Of a stretch of DNA of 64,000 nt, positions 44,064 to 53,794 are shown piece by piece. The notes under the pieces were generated by a model. It had not been told where the DNA came from, made no database searches, and saw only the letters and a program-made list of their open reading frames with translations. How positions within the stretch are numbered: the stretch's first letter is position 1; every line of letters starts with the position of its first letter. The position numbers were made by a program, and so were the translations under genes. The DNA lies in assembly GCF_013394165.1 (NCBI RefSeq), contig NZ_CP041330.1, forward strand, positions 62,001-126,000. Direction: 5' to 3'. This DNA is from Pseudoalteromonas sp. Scap06. GTDB taxonomy: Bacteria > Pseudomonadota > Gammaproteobacteria > Enterobacterales > Alteromonadaceae.

Positions 44064-45901
44064 TGAAACATATCTTGATAACTCGGCCCGAAGGAAAAGG
44101 CGCAGCCCTTGCACAGCAACTTGAGCAAGCGGGTTATCAAGCGTCTTTATATCCTGTTTTAAAAATAACCTACTTAACGCCAACAAACGTTGAATTAAGC
44201 CCGCTGGTGAACGCTGACAAAATTATTTTTGTTTCACAGGATGCGGTGCATGCATTAAATGCACTTAAGCCTGCTATTAATACCAAAGCACAGTTTTATG
44301 GGGTTGGGCAACAAACAGCTGATACTATTTATGAAGTATTTGGTGTGCGTGCCGCACTACCAAAACAACATGACTCTGAAGGGTTACTCGCACTTAAGTC
44401 TTTGGCTGATGTTGACGGCAGTAATATTGTGTTAGTAAAAGGGATTGGCGGGCGACCTGAAATAGCAAAAACCTTGAAGCAACGTGGTGCTCATTTAAAT
44501 AATTGTGTGGTGTATCAACGTAAACCAGTAGAGCCTAGCTCAGCTAACTGGATAGACCACTGGCAAAGCCAGAATGTACACGGTATAGTCATTACAAGTA
44601 ATGCTGCAGTTGACGCCATATTTAATACTATCTCGGCGGCGCAACTAACATGGTTACAACAGTGCGAGTTTTATGTTGCCAGTGAGCGCATTGGTGCTTA
44701 TTTACAACAACAAAAAATAAATTCGACCCATATACACACTGCGGCAGGAGCTAGCGACCAGGCTATGTTTACCTGCATTAATCAGCAAGGTAGCAAAATG
44801 AGTGAACAGTCAGCGACGTCAAAAGTAGAAAAAGAAGCGAAGCCAACAGCAAATAGCACCTCAAATACGACTAAAAGTGAGTCTGCAAAAGTGAATAACC
44901 AAACGCAAAATATTCCTCAAAAAGTAAGTAAAGTAGGTAGCGTTGCGTTAGTGATTTCCTTGCTTGTTGCCAGTGGTGTGGGTTATGAATTTTATCAAAA
45001 GCTTAATGCCGGTAAAGTGCAAAATTTAGCGGTTAATGCATTAACAGAGCAAAATAAGATATTGCAGCAAGAGCTGCAAACGCTTAAGTCTGAGCAACTC
45101 AGTTTGCAACAAGCGTTGCTTAATAGCGAAGAGCAAATCGCTATGGCACTCAATGAGAACTCTGTAAAAAATCAACAAGTATTAAAAGCCGCACTGCAAA
45201 AGGTACAGCAAAGTGGTAATACATTAAATCCACAAGAGGTCACCAGCTTGCAACGCATGGCTGAATTTAAACTGTGGGCAGAACAAGATTACCTAGGCAC
45301 AAGTGCCGTGCTTAAACGTTTAGACTCATTATTAAGCGATCATCCAGGTACGCTTGAGTTACGCCAAGCAATTACACAAGACATACAAACACTCGACAAT
45401 ATTAAACCCGTTGCGACAGAAGCGATTTATTTACAATTAAACAGCGTAATAAAGCGTATTGATGACTTGGTATTTAATGCGGTTAATTTGCCTGAAGAGG
45501 CGAGTATAAGTGATGAGAATGCACTCTCTGAAGATGTTAGTGATTGGCAACAAAACATTCGTAATAGTTGGAATAAAATAGTCGATAGCTTTATTACTAT
45601 TCGCCATCATGAAGGCGTATTAATTGAGCCACTATTAACTGACCGAGAGCGTCATTTAATTACCCAGCGCATCAAGCTTAATATTACTCAGGCGCAAGAC
45701 GCATTAATGGGTAAACAAGCTAGTATTTATTTTAACGCTTTGAATGATACAAAACGTTTGGTTAATGAATACTTTAAACAAGATGACGATGCAACAAAAG
45801 TGGTAATACAGACGTTAGCCAATCTTGAAAAAGAATCGCTTAACTTTAACCCTCAAGTAACACTGCAAAGCACTCAAAAAGTGAAGGAGTGGGCACAATG
45901 A
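44063..45901 (+). CDS. hemD: HemD-HemX fusion: uroporphyrinogen-III synthase plus membrane protein
   Basis: 612 residues. Residues 1-243 are HemD (ILITRPEGKGAALAQQL; VLVKGIGGRPEIAKTLKQRG; ITSNAAVDAIFN), which cyclises hydroxymethylbilane to uroporphyrinogen III. A linker leads to a HemX-like part: Met246, a Ser/Thr/Lys-rich cytoplasmic tail, one helix (VGSVALVISLLVASGVGYEF), a coiled coil (about 325-385) and a helical periplasmic domain. In E. coli HemD and HemX are separate. Here no stop separates them, but AAGG lies 7 bases before ATG 44798, the likely ancestral hemX start, so separate HemX (367 residues) could also be made. The stop overlaps hemY. Confidence 0.93.
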   Translation: MKHILITRPEGKGAALAQQLEQAGYQASLYPVLKITYLTPTNVELSPLVNADKIIFVSQDAVHALNALKPAINTKAQFYGVGQQTADTIYEVFGVRAALPKQHDSEGLLALKSLADVDGSNIVLVKGIGGRPEIAKTLKQRGAHLNNCVVYQRKPVEPSSANWIDHWQSQNVHGIVITSNAAVDAIFNTISAAQLTWLQQCEFYVASERIGAYLQQQKINSTHIHTAAGASDQAMFTCINQQGSKMSEQSATSKVEKEAKPTANSTSNTTKSESAKVNNQTQNIPQKVSKVGSVALVISLLVASGVGYEFYQKLNAGKVQNLAVNALTEQNKILQQELQTLKSEQLSLQQALLNSEEQIAMALNENSVKNQQVLKAALQKVQQSGNTLNPQEVTSLQRMAEFKLWAEQDYLGTSAVLKRLDSLLSDHPGTLELRQAITQDIQTLDNIKPVATEAIYLQLNSVIKRIDDLVFNAVNLPEEASISDENALSEDVSDWQQNIRNSWNKIVDSFITIRHHEGVLIEPLLTDRERHLITQRIKLNITQAQDALMGKQASIYFNALNDTKRLVNEYFKQDDDATKVVIQTLANLEKESLNFNPQVTLQSTQKVKEWAQ

Positions 45902-47004
45902 TAGGGCTGATTATTTTTATTGTCGCTATTGTGTTGGTGCTAGCGATTACTCCCTTTGTGTTAGATGAAAAAGGCTATGTGCTGATTTCATTTAACAATA
46001 CCACCATAGAGGGGACGATTGTTTCATTTTGTATAATGGCAGCACTGAGTACGGCAGCTTTGTATTTAACTTACAAGCTAGTGCGTTATTGTTTATCTAT
46101 TTATAGAAACACTAAGCATGGTTTTTTTGCGCGAAGCCAAGAGCGTAAACATGCGGCTATAGAGCAAGCATTGTGGAGTCTCATTAATGATGATTACGAA
46201 CAAGTAGAAAGTGCGCTATCAAGTAATAGTGTGCCTGCTAAATTTACCGATATACGTTTAGCGTTATTAGCAAAAACCGCACTGGCAAATAACCAGCCTG
46301 ATAAAGCGCTTGAACGTTTGTTTGAAATCAGCCCAGAGCAACAACTTAAAGTGGCTAAGTTATGGTTAGCTAGTGGCGACAGCAGTGTAATTGAACCGCA
46401 AATACGGGTGGCAGCAGAATCTAAAAAAGCCACGGTGCTTGATTTGAAGTTGTACACCGAAGTTTTAGTGCAGCAACAGCATTTTAAATTGCTTGAAGAT
46501 TTTTTACCGCGTTTATTGCGCAAAAACGCCTTGAATGATACCCAGTGGCAGCAAGTGTTTTTAGCTTATTTTGCTGCGCAAGCAAATGATGAGTTAACCG
46601 CTAAATATCAACATTTAGGTAAAAAGTTGCAGGCGCATGCGCATACGGCTTATTTAACTCAAATGGCTAAAGTAGGGCAATTAGCAAGCATCGAAAATGA
46701 GCTAGTTAAATTACTCAAGCAAAAACAGCATGAACAACTGGCTCACATTTTAAGTGAAGCTGTACCAAGTAATGCTTATAAGTTGCAATCAAGCATTCAA
46801 GAGCGACTGAAAAAAGATGAGCATAATAATGCGTTACTATTAGCGTTAGCGTGTTTAGCTAATGCGCAAGGTGATTATGACTTAGCCGCACGTGTTTTTG
46901 ACAAAGCACTCAATAGCGAAAATAAAGCACAGTACCGACAACAAGCGATATTAAGTTATAAACACAGTGCACAATTAGATAAGGCACTTGTACTCTACCA
47001 ATAA
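45898..47004 (+). CDS. hemY: HemY-like TPR membrane protein
   Basis: The start at ATG 45898 has AAGGAG 8 bases upstream and overlaps the HemX stop as ATGA; a GTG at 45889 is the only longer option. The 368 residues have two N-terminal helices (LIIFIVAIVLVLAITPFVL and GTIVSFCIMAALSTAALYL), then basic RSQERKHAAIEQALWSL and TPR-like helical repeats. HemY of Gammaproteobacteria is encoded with hemCDX and is thought to coordinate heme enzymes at the membrane; it is not the protoporphyrinogen oxidase also called HemY. Confidence 0.92.
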   Translation: MIGLIIFIVAIVLVLAITPFVLDEKGYVLISFNNTTIEGTIVSFCIMAALSTAALYLTYKLVRYCLSIYRNTKHGFFARSQERKHAAIEQALWSLINDDYEQVESALSSNSVPAKFTDIRLALLAKTALANNQPDKALERLFEISPEQQLKVAKLWLASGDSSVIEPQIRVAAESKKATVLDLKLYTEVLVQQQHFKLLEDFLPRLLRKNALNDTQWQQVFLAYFAAQANDELTAKYQHLGKKLQAHAHTAYLTQMAKVGQLASIENELVKLLKQKQHEQLAHILSEAVPSNAYKLQSSIQERLKKDEHNNALLLALACLANAQGDYDLAARVFDKALNSENKAQYRQQAILSYKHSAQLDKALVLYQ

Positions 47005-47050
47005 TCAATTATAGTTATAAATCAATAATAAAAGCGCAGGAGCGACGGTT

Positions 47051-49717
47051 GTGAAAAATGTATTTACATTATCTTTTAGCCTCGCATGCGCTTATTTCTT
47101 TAGCGGTTACCTGAGTAATTTTTTATTCGCCGTTAATGGTTATGCGGTTGCCTCTTGGCCTCCAGCCGGTATTGCGCTGGCAAGCTTTTTACTATGGAGG
47201 CGCCGTGCTTATGCGGGGATTTTTGCAGGCGCAGCGTTTGTTAATTTAATTCACTTAGACAATGCTGCTGATATTTTAAATTGGCAAGTCTTATTGCAAG
47301 CTATTGCCGTCAGCTGTGCTGTTTTTTTTCAGGCGTGGCTAGGTGCATTCCTCATTATCAGAGTCATTAAAGTCCCCCTTAATTTATCTTCTCTTAGACT
47401 TAGTATTCAAAGCTTGGTGATTGGTGGGCCACTATGTTGTGTAATAGCGGCAGGTGTTGGAACCAGTCTACTTTTTTTCAATAATATAATTAGCCCACCT
47501 GCTGCGCTTAGTACCTTTATTACCTGGTGGATAGGTGACTCAATTGGCGTACTTGTTTTTACTCCATTGGTATTGGCCATATTTAACTATTCGCAGTTAC
47601 GTCATCGGCTACAGGTTATTTTGCCTGCGTTACTTATTTACGCCATTATTAGCGTTAGCTTTTATGGCGCAGCAAGTGTAAAAAAACAAAAAGACATTCA
47701 AAAGCAAGAAGATAAAGTGTTGATGGCACAAAGTGCCATTAATCAAAAGTTAGATGAAGTGGCTGCTCATCTATCTTTGTTAGGTGCATTTTTAGCAAGT
47801 AGTGATCAGGTTATTCTCGATGAGTTTAATCATTTTACCTCTAAGCAGTTGAGCTACAATGAAGAAATTTTAGCGTTAAATTGGGTGCCAATGATCACAG
47901 CTAATTCTATTAACGAACCTGCCCAATGGGACAAAAGTGTCGTTATAAAGCAAAGGATGGCGAATGGTCAATGGCAACCCGCGCTCTTTAGCAATACTTA
48001 TTACCCCATAAAATATATTTACCCCATAAAGAATATGCAAGATCTGCTGGGCTTTGATTTGAACTCTGATTTACATATTCGTGATGCACTCAATAAAGCA
48101 AAAATTCTTAATGAGCTGGTATTGAGTGAGCCATTTAAGCTAGCTCCTGCAGACGAGGAATTAAGCGTGCTTTTTATTTCTCCTGTCTTTGGTGCTCCTG
48201 ATATTGAAGGTGACTTTAAAGGGTTTGTAATTGCCTTGGTGAGTTTAGCTAAGTTGTCTGAGGCACTTTCGTTTGATAGCGGTAATGAAGTTGCGATTGG
48301 TTTTACTGATATCAATAAAGCAGATAATAAACAGGCTCTTTATAGCGTTGAGCATGACTCAATGACGTTGCTAAAAGATTATCAGTTGTTAATTGGCCAT
48401 AGGTTGTGGCAAGTAGAAATATACCAACCTAAAACGCAATCAACCTGGCTAATTTATTGGCTAGCACAGATAGTAGGTATGCTATTTGTTTGGCTATTGA
48501 TTATGTTTTTAATTTCAGTGGTCGCCACCAATGTTCGTATACGCGAACAAGTTGCAAAGCAAACACTAACTTTGCGTCAGGAAAAGCAGAAAGCGGATGA
48601 AGCCAGTGAGATAAAAAGTCAGTTTTTAGCTAATATGAGCCACGAAATTCGTACCCCAATTAACGGTATTAAAGGCATGCATTACTTAGCACTGCAACAG
48701 CAGGACTGGTCATTAGCAAAAACTTACATAGAGCAAGCTGACGGTGCGGTCAGTGTCTTATTGAGAGTGCTAAATGATGTGCTCGATTTTTCAAAAATGG
48801 AAGCGGGCAAGCTTGAGTTAGTACAAGAGTCTGTAGAGTTAAAGTTATTGGCAAAAGAAGTTATGAGTTTAATGCATTTTGAAGTTAGTAATAAGCCCTT
48901 GTCACTACAAGTTGAGGTTGATAATGATGCTCCTTTAGTTGTTAATACCGATCCTATTCGTTTAAAGCAGGTGCTGCTGAACTTATTAAATAATGCCGTT
49001 AAGTTTACTGCTAAGGGTAGTATCACATTAAAGATTTGGCAGTCAGCAAAAATGACTTATTTTAGTGTCAATGATACGGGGATTGGAATTAGTGAGGAGG
49101 CACAAAAACAGCTATTTAACCCATTCTCTCAGGCTGATAGTTCAACCTCACGCCAGTTTGGTGGCACAGGGCTTGGTTTAAGTATTTGTAAAAAATTAGT
49201 AGAGCTGATGGGAGGAGCAATTGATTTAAAAAGTAGTGAGGGTCACGGCTCTACTTTTACCTTTAGTTTACCGCTCCATTCTCCGCTACCTAAAGCACAA
49301 TATTATTCAGGTAAGTTAGATAAAATAGATATAAGCAACCTATCACTGGCGAAGTATCGCTTACTACTCGTTGAAGACAACCCATTAAATCAACATGTGG
49401 CCACCGCTATTTTAGAAACCAAGCAGGGTGTTGTAGATATTGCTAATAACGGACTTGAAGCGATTAAAATGCTAAGCGATAAAAGATACGACTTAGTATT
49501 AATGGATATTCAAATGCCACAAATGGATGGCTTAAAAGCAACAAAAGTGATTCGTAATGAGTTAGGCTTTTTAGATTTACCTATTATTGGCCTATCTGCT
49601 AATGCGCACGAAGAAGATGCTAAAAAAGCGATTAACGTCGGAATGGATAACTATATAACTAAACCTATTGATGCAGATGCACTGTTTAAAATGATTTGGT
49701 TTTATTTATCACGTTAA
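47051..49717 (+). CDS. MASE1-CHASE hybrid histidine kinase
   Basis: 888 residues from a GTG start that has AGGAG 8 bases upstream. The N-terminus is a MASE1 membrane domain of about eight helices (NGYAVASWPPAGIALASFLLW, in part). A CHASE-type periplasmic domain follows (about 240-450), then a helix, HisKA with His531 ([17 protein letters not shown]), an ATPase (NLLNNAVKFT; DTGIGIS; GGTGLGLSICKKL) and a receiver with Asp819 (LVLMDIQMPQMDG) and YITKPID. The signal is unknown. No output domain is present, so it signals through another regulator. It lies between hemY and add but shows no functional link to heme. Confidence 0.93.
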   Translation: MKNVFTLSFSLACAYFFSGYLSNFLFAVNGYAVASWPPAGIALASFLLWRRRAYAGIFAGAAFVNLIHLDNAADILNWQVLLQAIAVSCAVFFQAWLGAFLIIRVIKVPLNLSSLRLSIQSLVIGGPLCCVIAAGVGTSLLFFNNIISPPAALSTFITWWIGDSIGVLVFTPLVLAIFNYSQLRHRLQVILPALLIYAIISVSFYGAASVKKQKDIQKQEDKVLMAQSAINQKLDEVAAHLSLLGAFLASSDQVILDEFNHFTSKQLSYNEEILALNWVPMITANSINEPAQWDKSVVIKQRMANGQWQPALFSNTYYPIKYIYPIKNMQDLLGFDLNSDLHIRDALNKAKILNELVLSEPFKLAPADEELSVLFISPVFGAPDIEGDFKGFVIALVSLAKLSEALSFDSGNEVAIGFTDINKADNKQALYSVEHDSMTLLKDYQLLIGHRLWQVEIYQPKTQSTWLIYWLAQIVGMLFVWLLIMFLISVVATNVRIREQVAKQTLTLRQEKQKADEASEIKSQFLANMSHEIRTPINGIKGMHYLALQQQDWSLAKTYIEQADGAVSVLLRVLNDVLDFSKMEAGKLELVQESVELKLLAKEVMSLMHFEVSNKPLSLQVEVDNDAPLVVNTDPIRLKQVLLNLLNNAVKFTAKGSITLKIWQSAKMTYFSVNDTGIGISEEAQKQLFNPFSQADSSTSRQFGGTGLGLSICKKLVELMGGAIDLKSSEGHGSTFTFSLPLHSPLPKAQYYSGKLDKIDISNLSLAKYRLLLVEDNPLNQHVATAILETKQGVVDIANNGLEAIKMLSDKRYDLVLMDIQMPQMDGLKATKVIRNELGFLDLPIIGLSANAHEEDAKKAINVGMDNYITKPIDADALFKMIWFYLSR

Positions 49718-49836
49718 CTCTTTTTATATAAAAAGCAGACATAAGACCTCCAAGCGCTATTTTAAGTATTCTACACTTGAAATATTACTGTACCTGCGTA
49801 TCATTCGCGCAATTTTAATTCAACCGAGTAGCTATT

Positions 49837-50838
49837 ATGATCAATAGAAAAATACCTTTGCTAGATATTCACCGTCATTTAGATGGTAATGTACGCGCGC
49901 AAACCATACTAGAACTTGGTCGTCAGTTTAATATCGCTTTACCAGCGGACAATGTTGAAGCACTTATTCCCCATGTTCAGGTTATTGATCCTGAGCCAAA
50001 CTTAATGGCATTTTTACAAAAGCTTGACTGGGGAGTGACGGTACTAGGTGATTACGATGCCTGTAGACGTATTGCGATAGAAAACATTGAAGATGCACAA
50101 GCGCAGGGTCTTGATTATGTAGAGCTGCGTTTTAGTCCTTATTATATGGCTCAAAGCCAAGGATTACACCCTCAAGGCGTTGTTGAAGCAGTGGTTGATG
50201 GTATCCGAAGTGCAACAAAAGATACTGATATAAAAGCAAACTTAATTGGTATTTTGTCTCGTACATACGGAGTTAAAACCTGTCAGCACGAGTTGGACGC
50301 GTTACTTGCCTTTAAAAATGATTTGGTTGCAGTGGATTTGGCCGGTGATGAGATTGGTTATCCTGGCGAGTTGTTTGTTGATCATTTTAAGCAAGTACGT
50401 GATGCATATTTGGCTGTTACTGTGCATGCTGGTGAAGCGTTAGGTGCTCCAAGTATTTGGCAAGCATTAAACGAGCTTGGCGCAAGCAGAATAGGCCATG
50501 GTGTTAAAGCGATTGAAGATCCAAAACTAATGGATTATTTACGCGATAACCGTATTGGTATTGAATCGTGCTTAACCAGTAATATTCAAACCAGTACAGT
50601 GAATGATTTAACCAAACACCCACTTAAGCAGTTTTTAGATCATGGTATTTTAGCTTGTCTTAACACGGATGACCCAGCTGTTGAAGGCATTGAAATTGAG
50701 TACGAGTACGCAGTGGCAGCACCAAAAGCAGGTTTGTCACAAGCTGATATGGAAAAAGCGCAAGCGAATGCGCTGGAAATTGCCTATTTAAGTGACGCTG
50801 ATAAAAATGCACTTAAAGCTAAAGTCGCACAGCGTTAA
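49837..50838 (+). CDS. add: Adenosine deaminase
   Basis: 333 residues. It converts adenosine to inosine in purine salvage. Zinc ligands are His12 and His14 ([11 protein letters not shown]), a His in [10 protein letters not shown] and an Asp in [19 protein letters not shown] and the Glu in HAGE complete the active site. The cytosolic enzyme is a TIM-barrel amidohydrolase. It is monocistronic, with a bidirectional terminator after it. Confidence 0.96.
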   Translation: MINRKIPLLDIHRHLDGNVRAQTILELGRQFNIALPADNVEALIPHVQVIDPEPNLMAFLQKLDWGVTVLGDYDACRRIAIENIEDAQAQGLDYVELRFSPYYMAQSQGLHPQGVVEAVVDGIRSATKDTDIKANLIGILSRTYGVKTCQHELDALLAFKNDLVAVDLAGDEIGYPGELFVDHFKQVRDAYLAVTVHAGEALGAPSIWQALNELGASRIGHGVKAIEDPKLMDYLRDNRIGIESCLTSNIQTSTVNDLTKHPLKQFLDHGILACLNTDDPAVEGIEIEYEYAVAAPKAGLSQADMEKAQANALEIAYLSDADKNALKAKVAQR

Positions 50839-50853
50839 ATTGTCTATATAATT

Positions 50854-50887
50854 AAAAATGCCACTGTTTACAGTGGCATTTTTTTAT
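50854..50887. terminator. Bidirectional terminator between add and the CBS-domain gene
   Basis: The stem AAAAATGCCACTG / CAGTGGCATTTTT with a TTTA loop is flanked by A and T tracts. The stop codon of the CBS gene lies at its right edge. Confidence 0.92.
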
Positions 50888-51297
50888 ATGTGCGCATTAC
50901 AACTAACGTAATTATTATAAAGTGCTTTTAATATATCGGCACGGCTAATCATACCTACCACTACACCGCCATCGATCACGGGATAATTTTTAGGTTTACC
51001 AGGCTTCATTTGTTCTGCTAATTCCATAATATTGGTATCGCCGTGCACGGTTACCACATCTGTTTGCATCAACTGCGATACTTTAACCATACCATCACAA
51101 AAATAACTACTTTGCATTAAGGGTTTAAGTAATTCTTGCTCTGAGATAAAGCCAACGAGCACCTTATTATCATCAAATACCGGCGCGCCTAGTAGTTTAA
51201 ATTTTTCTAGCTCTGCTATGGCTGTGGTCATTTCTGTATTAGGGGTGATATGAGGCAACTTATGTTGCATAAAATCTTTTACTTTTGTATTTAACAT
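50884..51297 (-). CDS. Two-CBS-domain protein
   Basis: 137 residues. Two CBS motifs are visible: residues 5-60 (FMQHKLPHITPNTEM; GAPVFDDNKVLVGFISEQELL) and 75-135 (LMQTDVVTVHGDTNIMELA; NYPVIDGGVVVGMISRADIL). Paired CBS domains bind adenine nucleotides and act as energy or ionic sensors. No catalytic partner domain is present. It is a stand-alone cytosolic sensor; partner unknown. Confidence 0.93.
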   Translation of the reverse strand: MLNTKVKDFMQHKLPHITPNTEMTTAIAELEKFKLLGAPVFDDNKVLVGFISEQELLKPLMQSSYFCDGMVKVSQLMQTDVVTVHGDTNIMELAEQMKPGKPKNYPVIDGGVVVGMISRADILKALYNNYVSCNAHI

Positions 51298-51407
51298 TTA
51301 GGTTTCTCCCGCTTAATGTTCTGTACAAAGTATGGTTTATAGATTGGATTTTAGGAAATTGTTTATGTTGATGAGCTTAATAGGTAATAACAATCACAGT
51401 TCTAGCA

Positions 51408-51441
51408 ATTAAAACAATTAAGGCACCCTAAGGTACCTTAA
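51408..51441 (-). terminator. Rho-independent terminator after fre
   Basis: On the minus strand TTAAGGTACC pairs with GGTGCCTTAA (one G-U pair) around a 4-base loop and is followed by TTGTTTT. It lies just past the fre stop. Confidence 0.75.
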
Positions 51442-51448
51442 ACTGGTG

Positions 51449-52162
51449 TTACTTTATGAACGCGAATGCATCTGCGTACATGTTTTCACGAGTAGCGCCA
51501 TGATTTATAAAATCATCACGTACTATGCCAATCATGTCAAAACGACCTGCCATGTAAATATCGTAAGGTTCTAACGAGATGATATCGTTCATCACCGCTT
51601 TATGAACATAACCAGTGTGGCCAGTCCAGTTGTCGGTAGGATGCTCTACGACAGGAATAAATTTAAAGTTTTCACGGCTATCTGCCCATGCTTGCATTTC
51701 GGTATGTGCATACAGCGCCGACTCTTCTTTTACGCCCCAGTAAAATAGCACCGGGCGCTCACAGTTGATTTCAGCTAAATGCTCGGCCATTGACTTTGCG
51801 TAAGAAAAACCAGTACCGCCGGCGAGTAAAATAATTGGACGCTCGCACTGCAAACGCAGCTGAGAAATACCTAAACCTGCTTCAATAGTTACGGTTTGGT
51901 TCTCGTTGTGGGCACTACGAAGGTGTTCTAATGATTGCATCGCGTAAGAGTCTGCGTTTGATGCGCCAATGTGTAATTCTAATGCATCAGTTTGTGAGGG
52001 GCGACTCGCGATTGAAAACGCACGTTTATCTTTTTCACCTAAAACCAACTGTAAATATTGACCAGCTTCAAATGCTACAGGCTGTTGCGGCTTTAAAATA
52101 ACTTTATGAACAAATTCTGTGAGTGGGCTGATAGAAACAACTTCAGCGAGTAATGTTTGCAT
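51449..52162 (-). CDS. fre: NAD(P)H-flavin reductase
   Basis: 237 residues, the Fre length. The flavin-binding motif is RAFSIASRPSQ; the NAD-binding part has ILLAGGTGFSYAKSM and a C-terminal YMAGRFDMIGIVRDDF. It reduces free flavins with NAD(P)H; reduced FMN is used by UbiX to make prenyl-FMN for UbiD, encoded just upstream. It is co-directional with ubiD, 94 bases downstream, as in E. coli. Confidence 0.94.
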   Translation of the reverse strand: MQTLLAEVVSISPLTEFVHKVILKPQQPVAFEAGQYLQLVLGEKDKRAFSIASRPSQTDALELHIGASNADSYAMQSLEHLRSAHNENQTVTIEAGLGISQLRLQCERPIILLAGGTGFSYAKSMAEHLAEINCERPVLFYWGVKEESALYAHTEMQAWADSRENFKFIPVVEHPTDNWTGHTGYVHKAVMNDIISLEPYDIYMAGRFDMIGIVRDDFINHGATRENMYADAFAFIK

Positions 52163-52256
52163 GTTTTACCTTAAATTAGCGGATACGCACTTTATTTGAG
52201 CAATAATAGCATATCCGCAGGGTGAGTTTACAGCCTAGAGCCCTAGACCAAAGTCG

Positions 52257-53723
52257 TTAGAGAATATCTAAACTATCCCAAAGCTCATCAACACGATCTT
52301 TAGTGGCTTGATCCATTACAATAGGTTCGCCCCATTCTCGAGTTGTTTCACCAGGCCATTTATTTGTTGCATCCATACCCATTTTTGAACCTAGGCCAGA
52401 TACGGGCGATGCAAAATCTAAATAATCAATTGGCGTGTTTTCAATTAACGTCGTGTCGCGCGCAGGGTCCATACGAGTAGTGATAGCCCAAATTACATCG
52501 TTCCAATCTCTAGCGTTAATATCATCATCACAGACAATAACAAACTTAGTGTACATAAATTGTCGTAGGAATGACCAAACCCCCATCATTACGCGCTTGG
52601 CGTGACCTGGATATTGTTTTTTCATTGTTACCACGGCCATACGGTACGAACAACCTTCTGGCGGTAAATAAAAATCGACAATTTCTGGAAATTGCTTTTG
52701 TAAGATTGGTACGAATACTTCGTTTAATGCCACCCCTAAAATAGCCGGCTCATCCGGCGGACGGCCAGTAAAAGTACTATGGTAAATAGGGTCTTTACGA
52801 TGTGTAATATGAGTGACCGTCATAACTGGGAAGTCGTCGACTTCGTTGTAGTATCCTGTGTGGTCGCCATATGGACCTTCCGGCGCCATCTCTCCAGGCA
52901 TAATATGCCCTTCAAGTACGATTTCTGCACTGGCTGGTACTTGTAAATCATTCGAGATTGACTTAACTACTTCAGTTTTACTACCACGTAGTAAACCTGC
53001 AAAGGCATATTCGCTTAACGTATCTGGAACGGGGGTAACAGCACCTAAAATAGTCGCAGGATCTGCACCTAATGCCACCGAAACAGGGTAGGGCTGACCA
53101 GGGTGTTCTTTACACCACTCTTGAAAATCAAGCGCGCCACCGCGATGAGATAACCAACGCATAATGATTTTATTTTTACCCAATAGCTGTTGACGATAAA
53201 TCCCTAAATTTTGGCGCTTTTTGTGAGGTCCTTTGGTAACGGTTAAACCCCAAGTAATCAAAGGTGCAGCATCGCCAGGCCAGCAGTGCTGAATAGGAAA
53301 CTTAGTTAAGTCAACGTCGTCACCTTGTAAAATAACTTGTTGGCAGGGGGCTTTTTTAACTTCTTTAGCCGGCATATTAAGTACTTGCTTGAATACCGGA
53401 ATTTGTCCGAGCGCTTCTTTAATGCCTTTTGGCGGCTCAGGCTCTTTTAGAAATGCGAGTAATTTTCCAACTTCACGTAATTCACTCACATCTTCTTGGC
53501 CCATACCCATAGCTACACGCTTTGGGGTACCAAACAAGTTAGCTAAAACGGGAATGTCGTACCCTTTAGGGTTTTCAAATAATAAAGCAGGGCCTTCGGC
53601 ACGCAGTGTGCGGTCAGCAATTTCGGTCATCTCAAGATACGGGTCGATTTCTTGGCTGATGCGTTTTAACTCGCCTCGTTTCTCAAGTAAATCGATAAAA
53701 TCGCGCAGATCTTTGTATTTCAT
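52257..53723 (-). CDS. ubiD: 3-octaprenyl-4-hydroxybenzoate decarboxylase
   Basis: 488 residues. It decarboxylates the polyprenyl-hydroxybenzoate intermediate of ubiquinone synthesis using prenyl-[61 protein letters not shown] with DHTGYYNE (the catalytic Glu-Arg-Glu region) and [15 protein letters not shown] are the signatures. The adjacent fre supplies reduced flavin for the cofactor route. No ubiX is seen in the window. Confidence 0.96.
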   Translation of the reverse strand: MKYKDLRDFIDLLEKRGELKRISQEIDPYLEMTEIADRTLRAEGPALLFENPKGYDIPVLANLFGTPKRVAMGMGQEDVSELREVGKLLAFLKEPEPPKGIKEALGQIPVFKQVLNMPAKEVKKAPCQQVILQGDDVDLTKFPIQHCWPGDAAPLITWGLTVTKGPHKKRQNLGIYRQQLLGKNKIIMRWLSHRGGALDFQEWCKEHPGQPYPVSVALGADPATILGAVTPVPDTLSEYAFAGLLRGSKTEVVKSISNDLQVPASAEIVLEGHIMPGEMAPEGPYGDHTGYYNEVDDFPVMTVTHITHRKDPIYHSTFTGRPPDEPAILGVALNEVFVPILQKQFPEIVDFYLPPEGCSYRMAVVTMKKQYPGHAKRVMMGVWSFLRQFMYTKFVIVCDDDINARDWNDVIWAITTRMDPARDTTLIENTPIDYLDFASPVSGLGSKMGMDATNKWPGETTREWGEPIVMDQATKDRVDELWDSLDIL

Positions 53724-53794
53724 TGTGGGCCGTTACTTAGCAAAAAGTTAAAAGTATTATACCCAGTTCATACAAGCCAAGTCATTAGCTGCGC

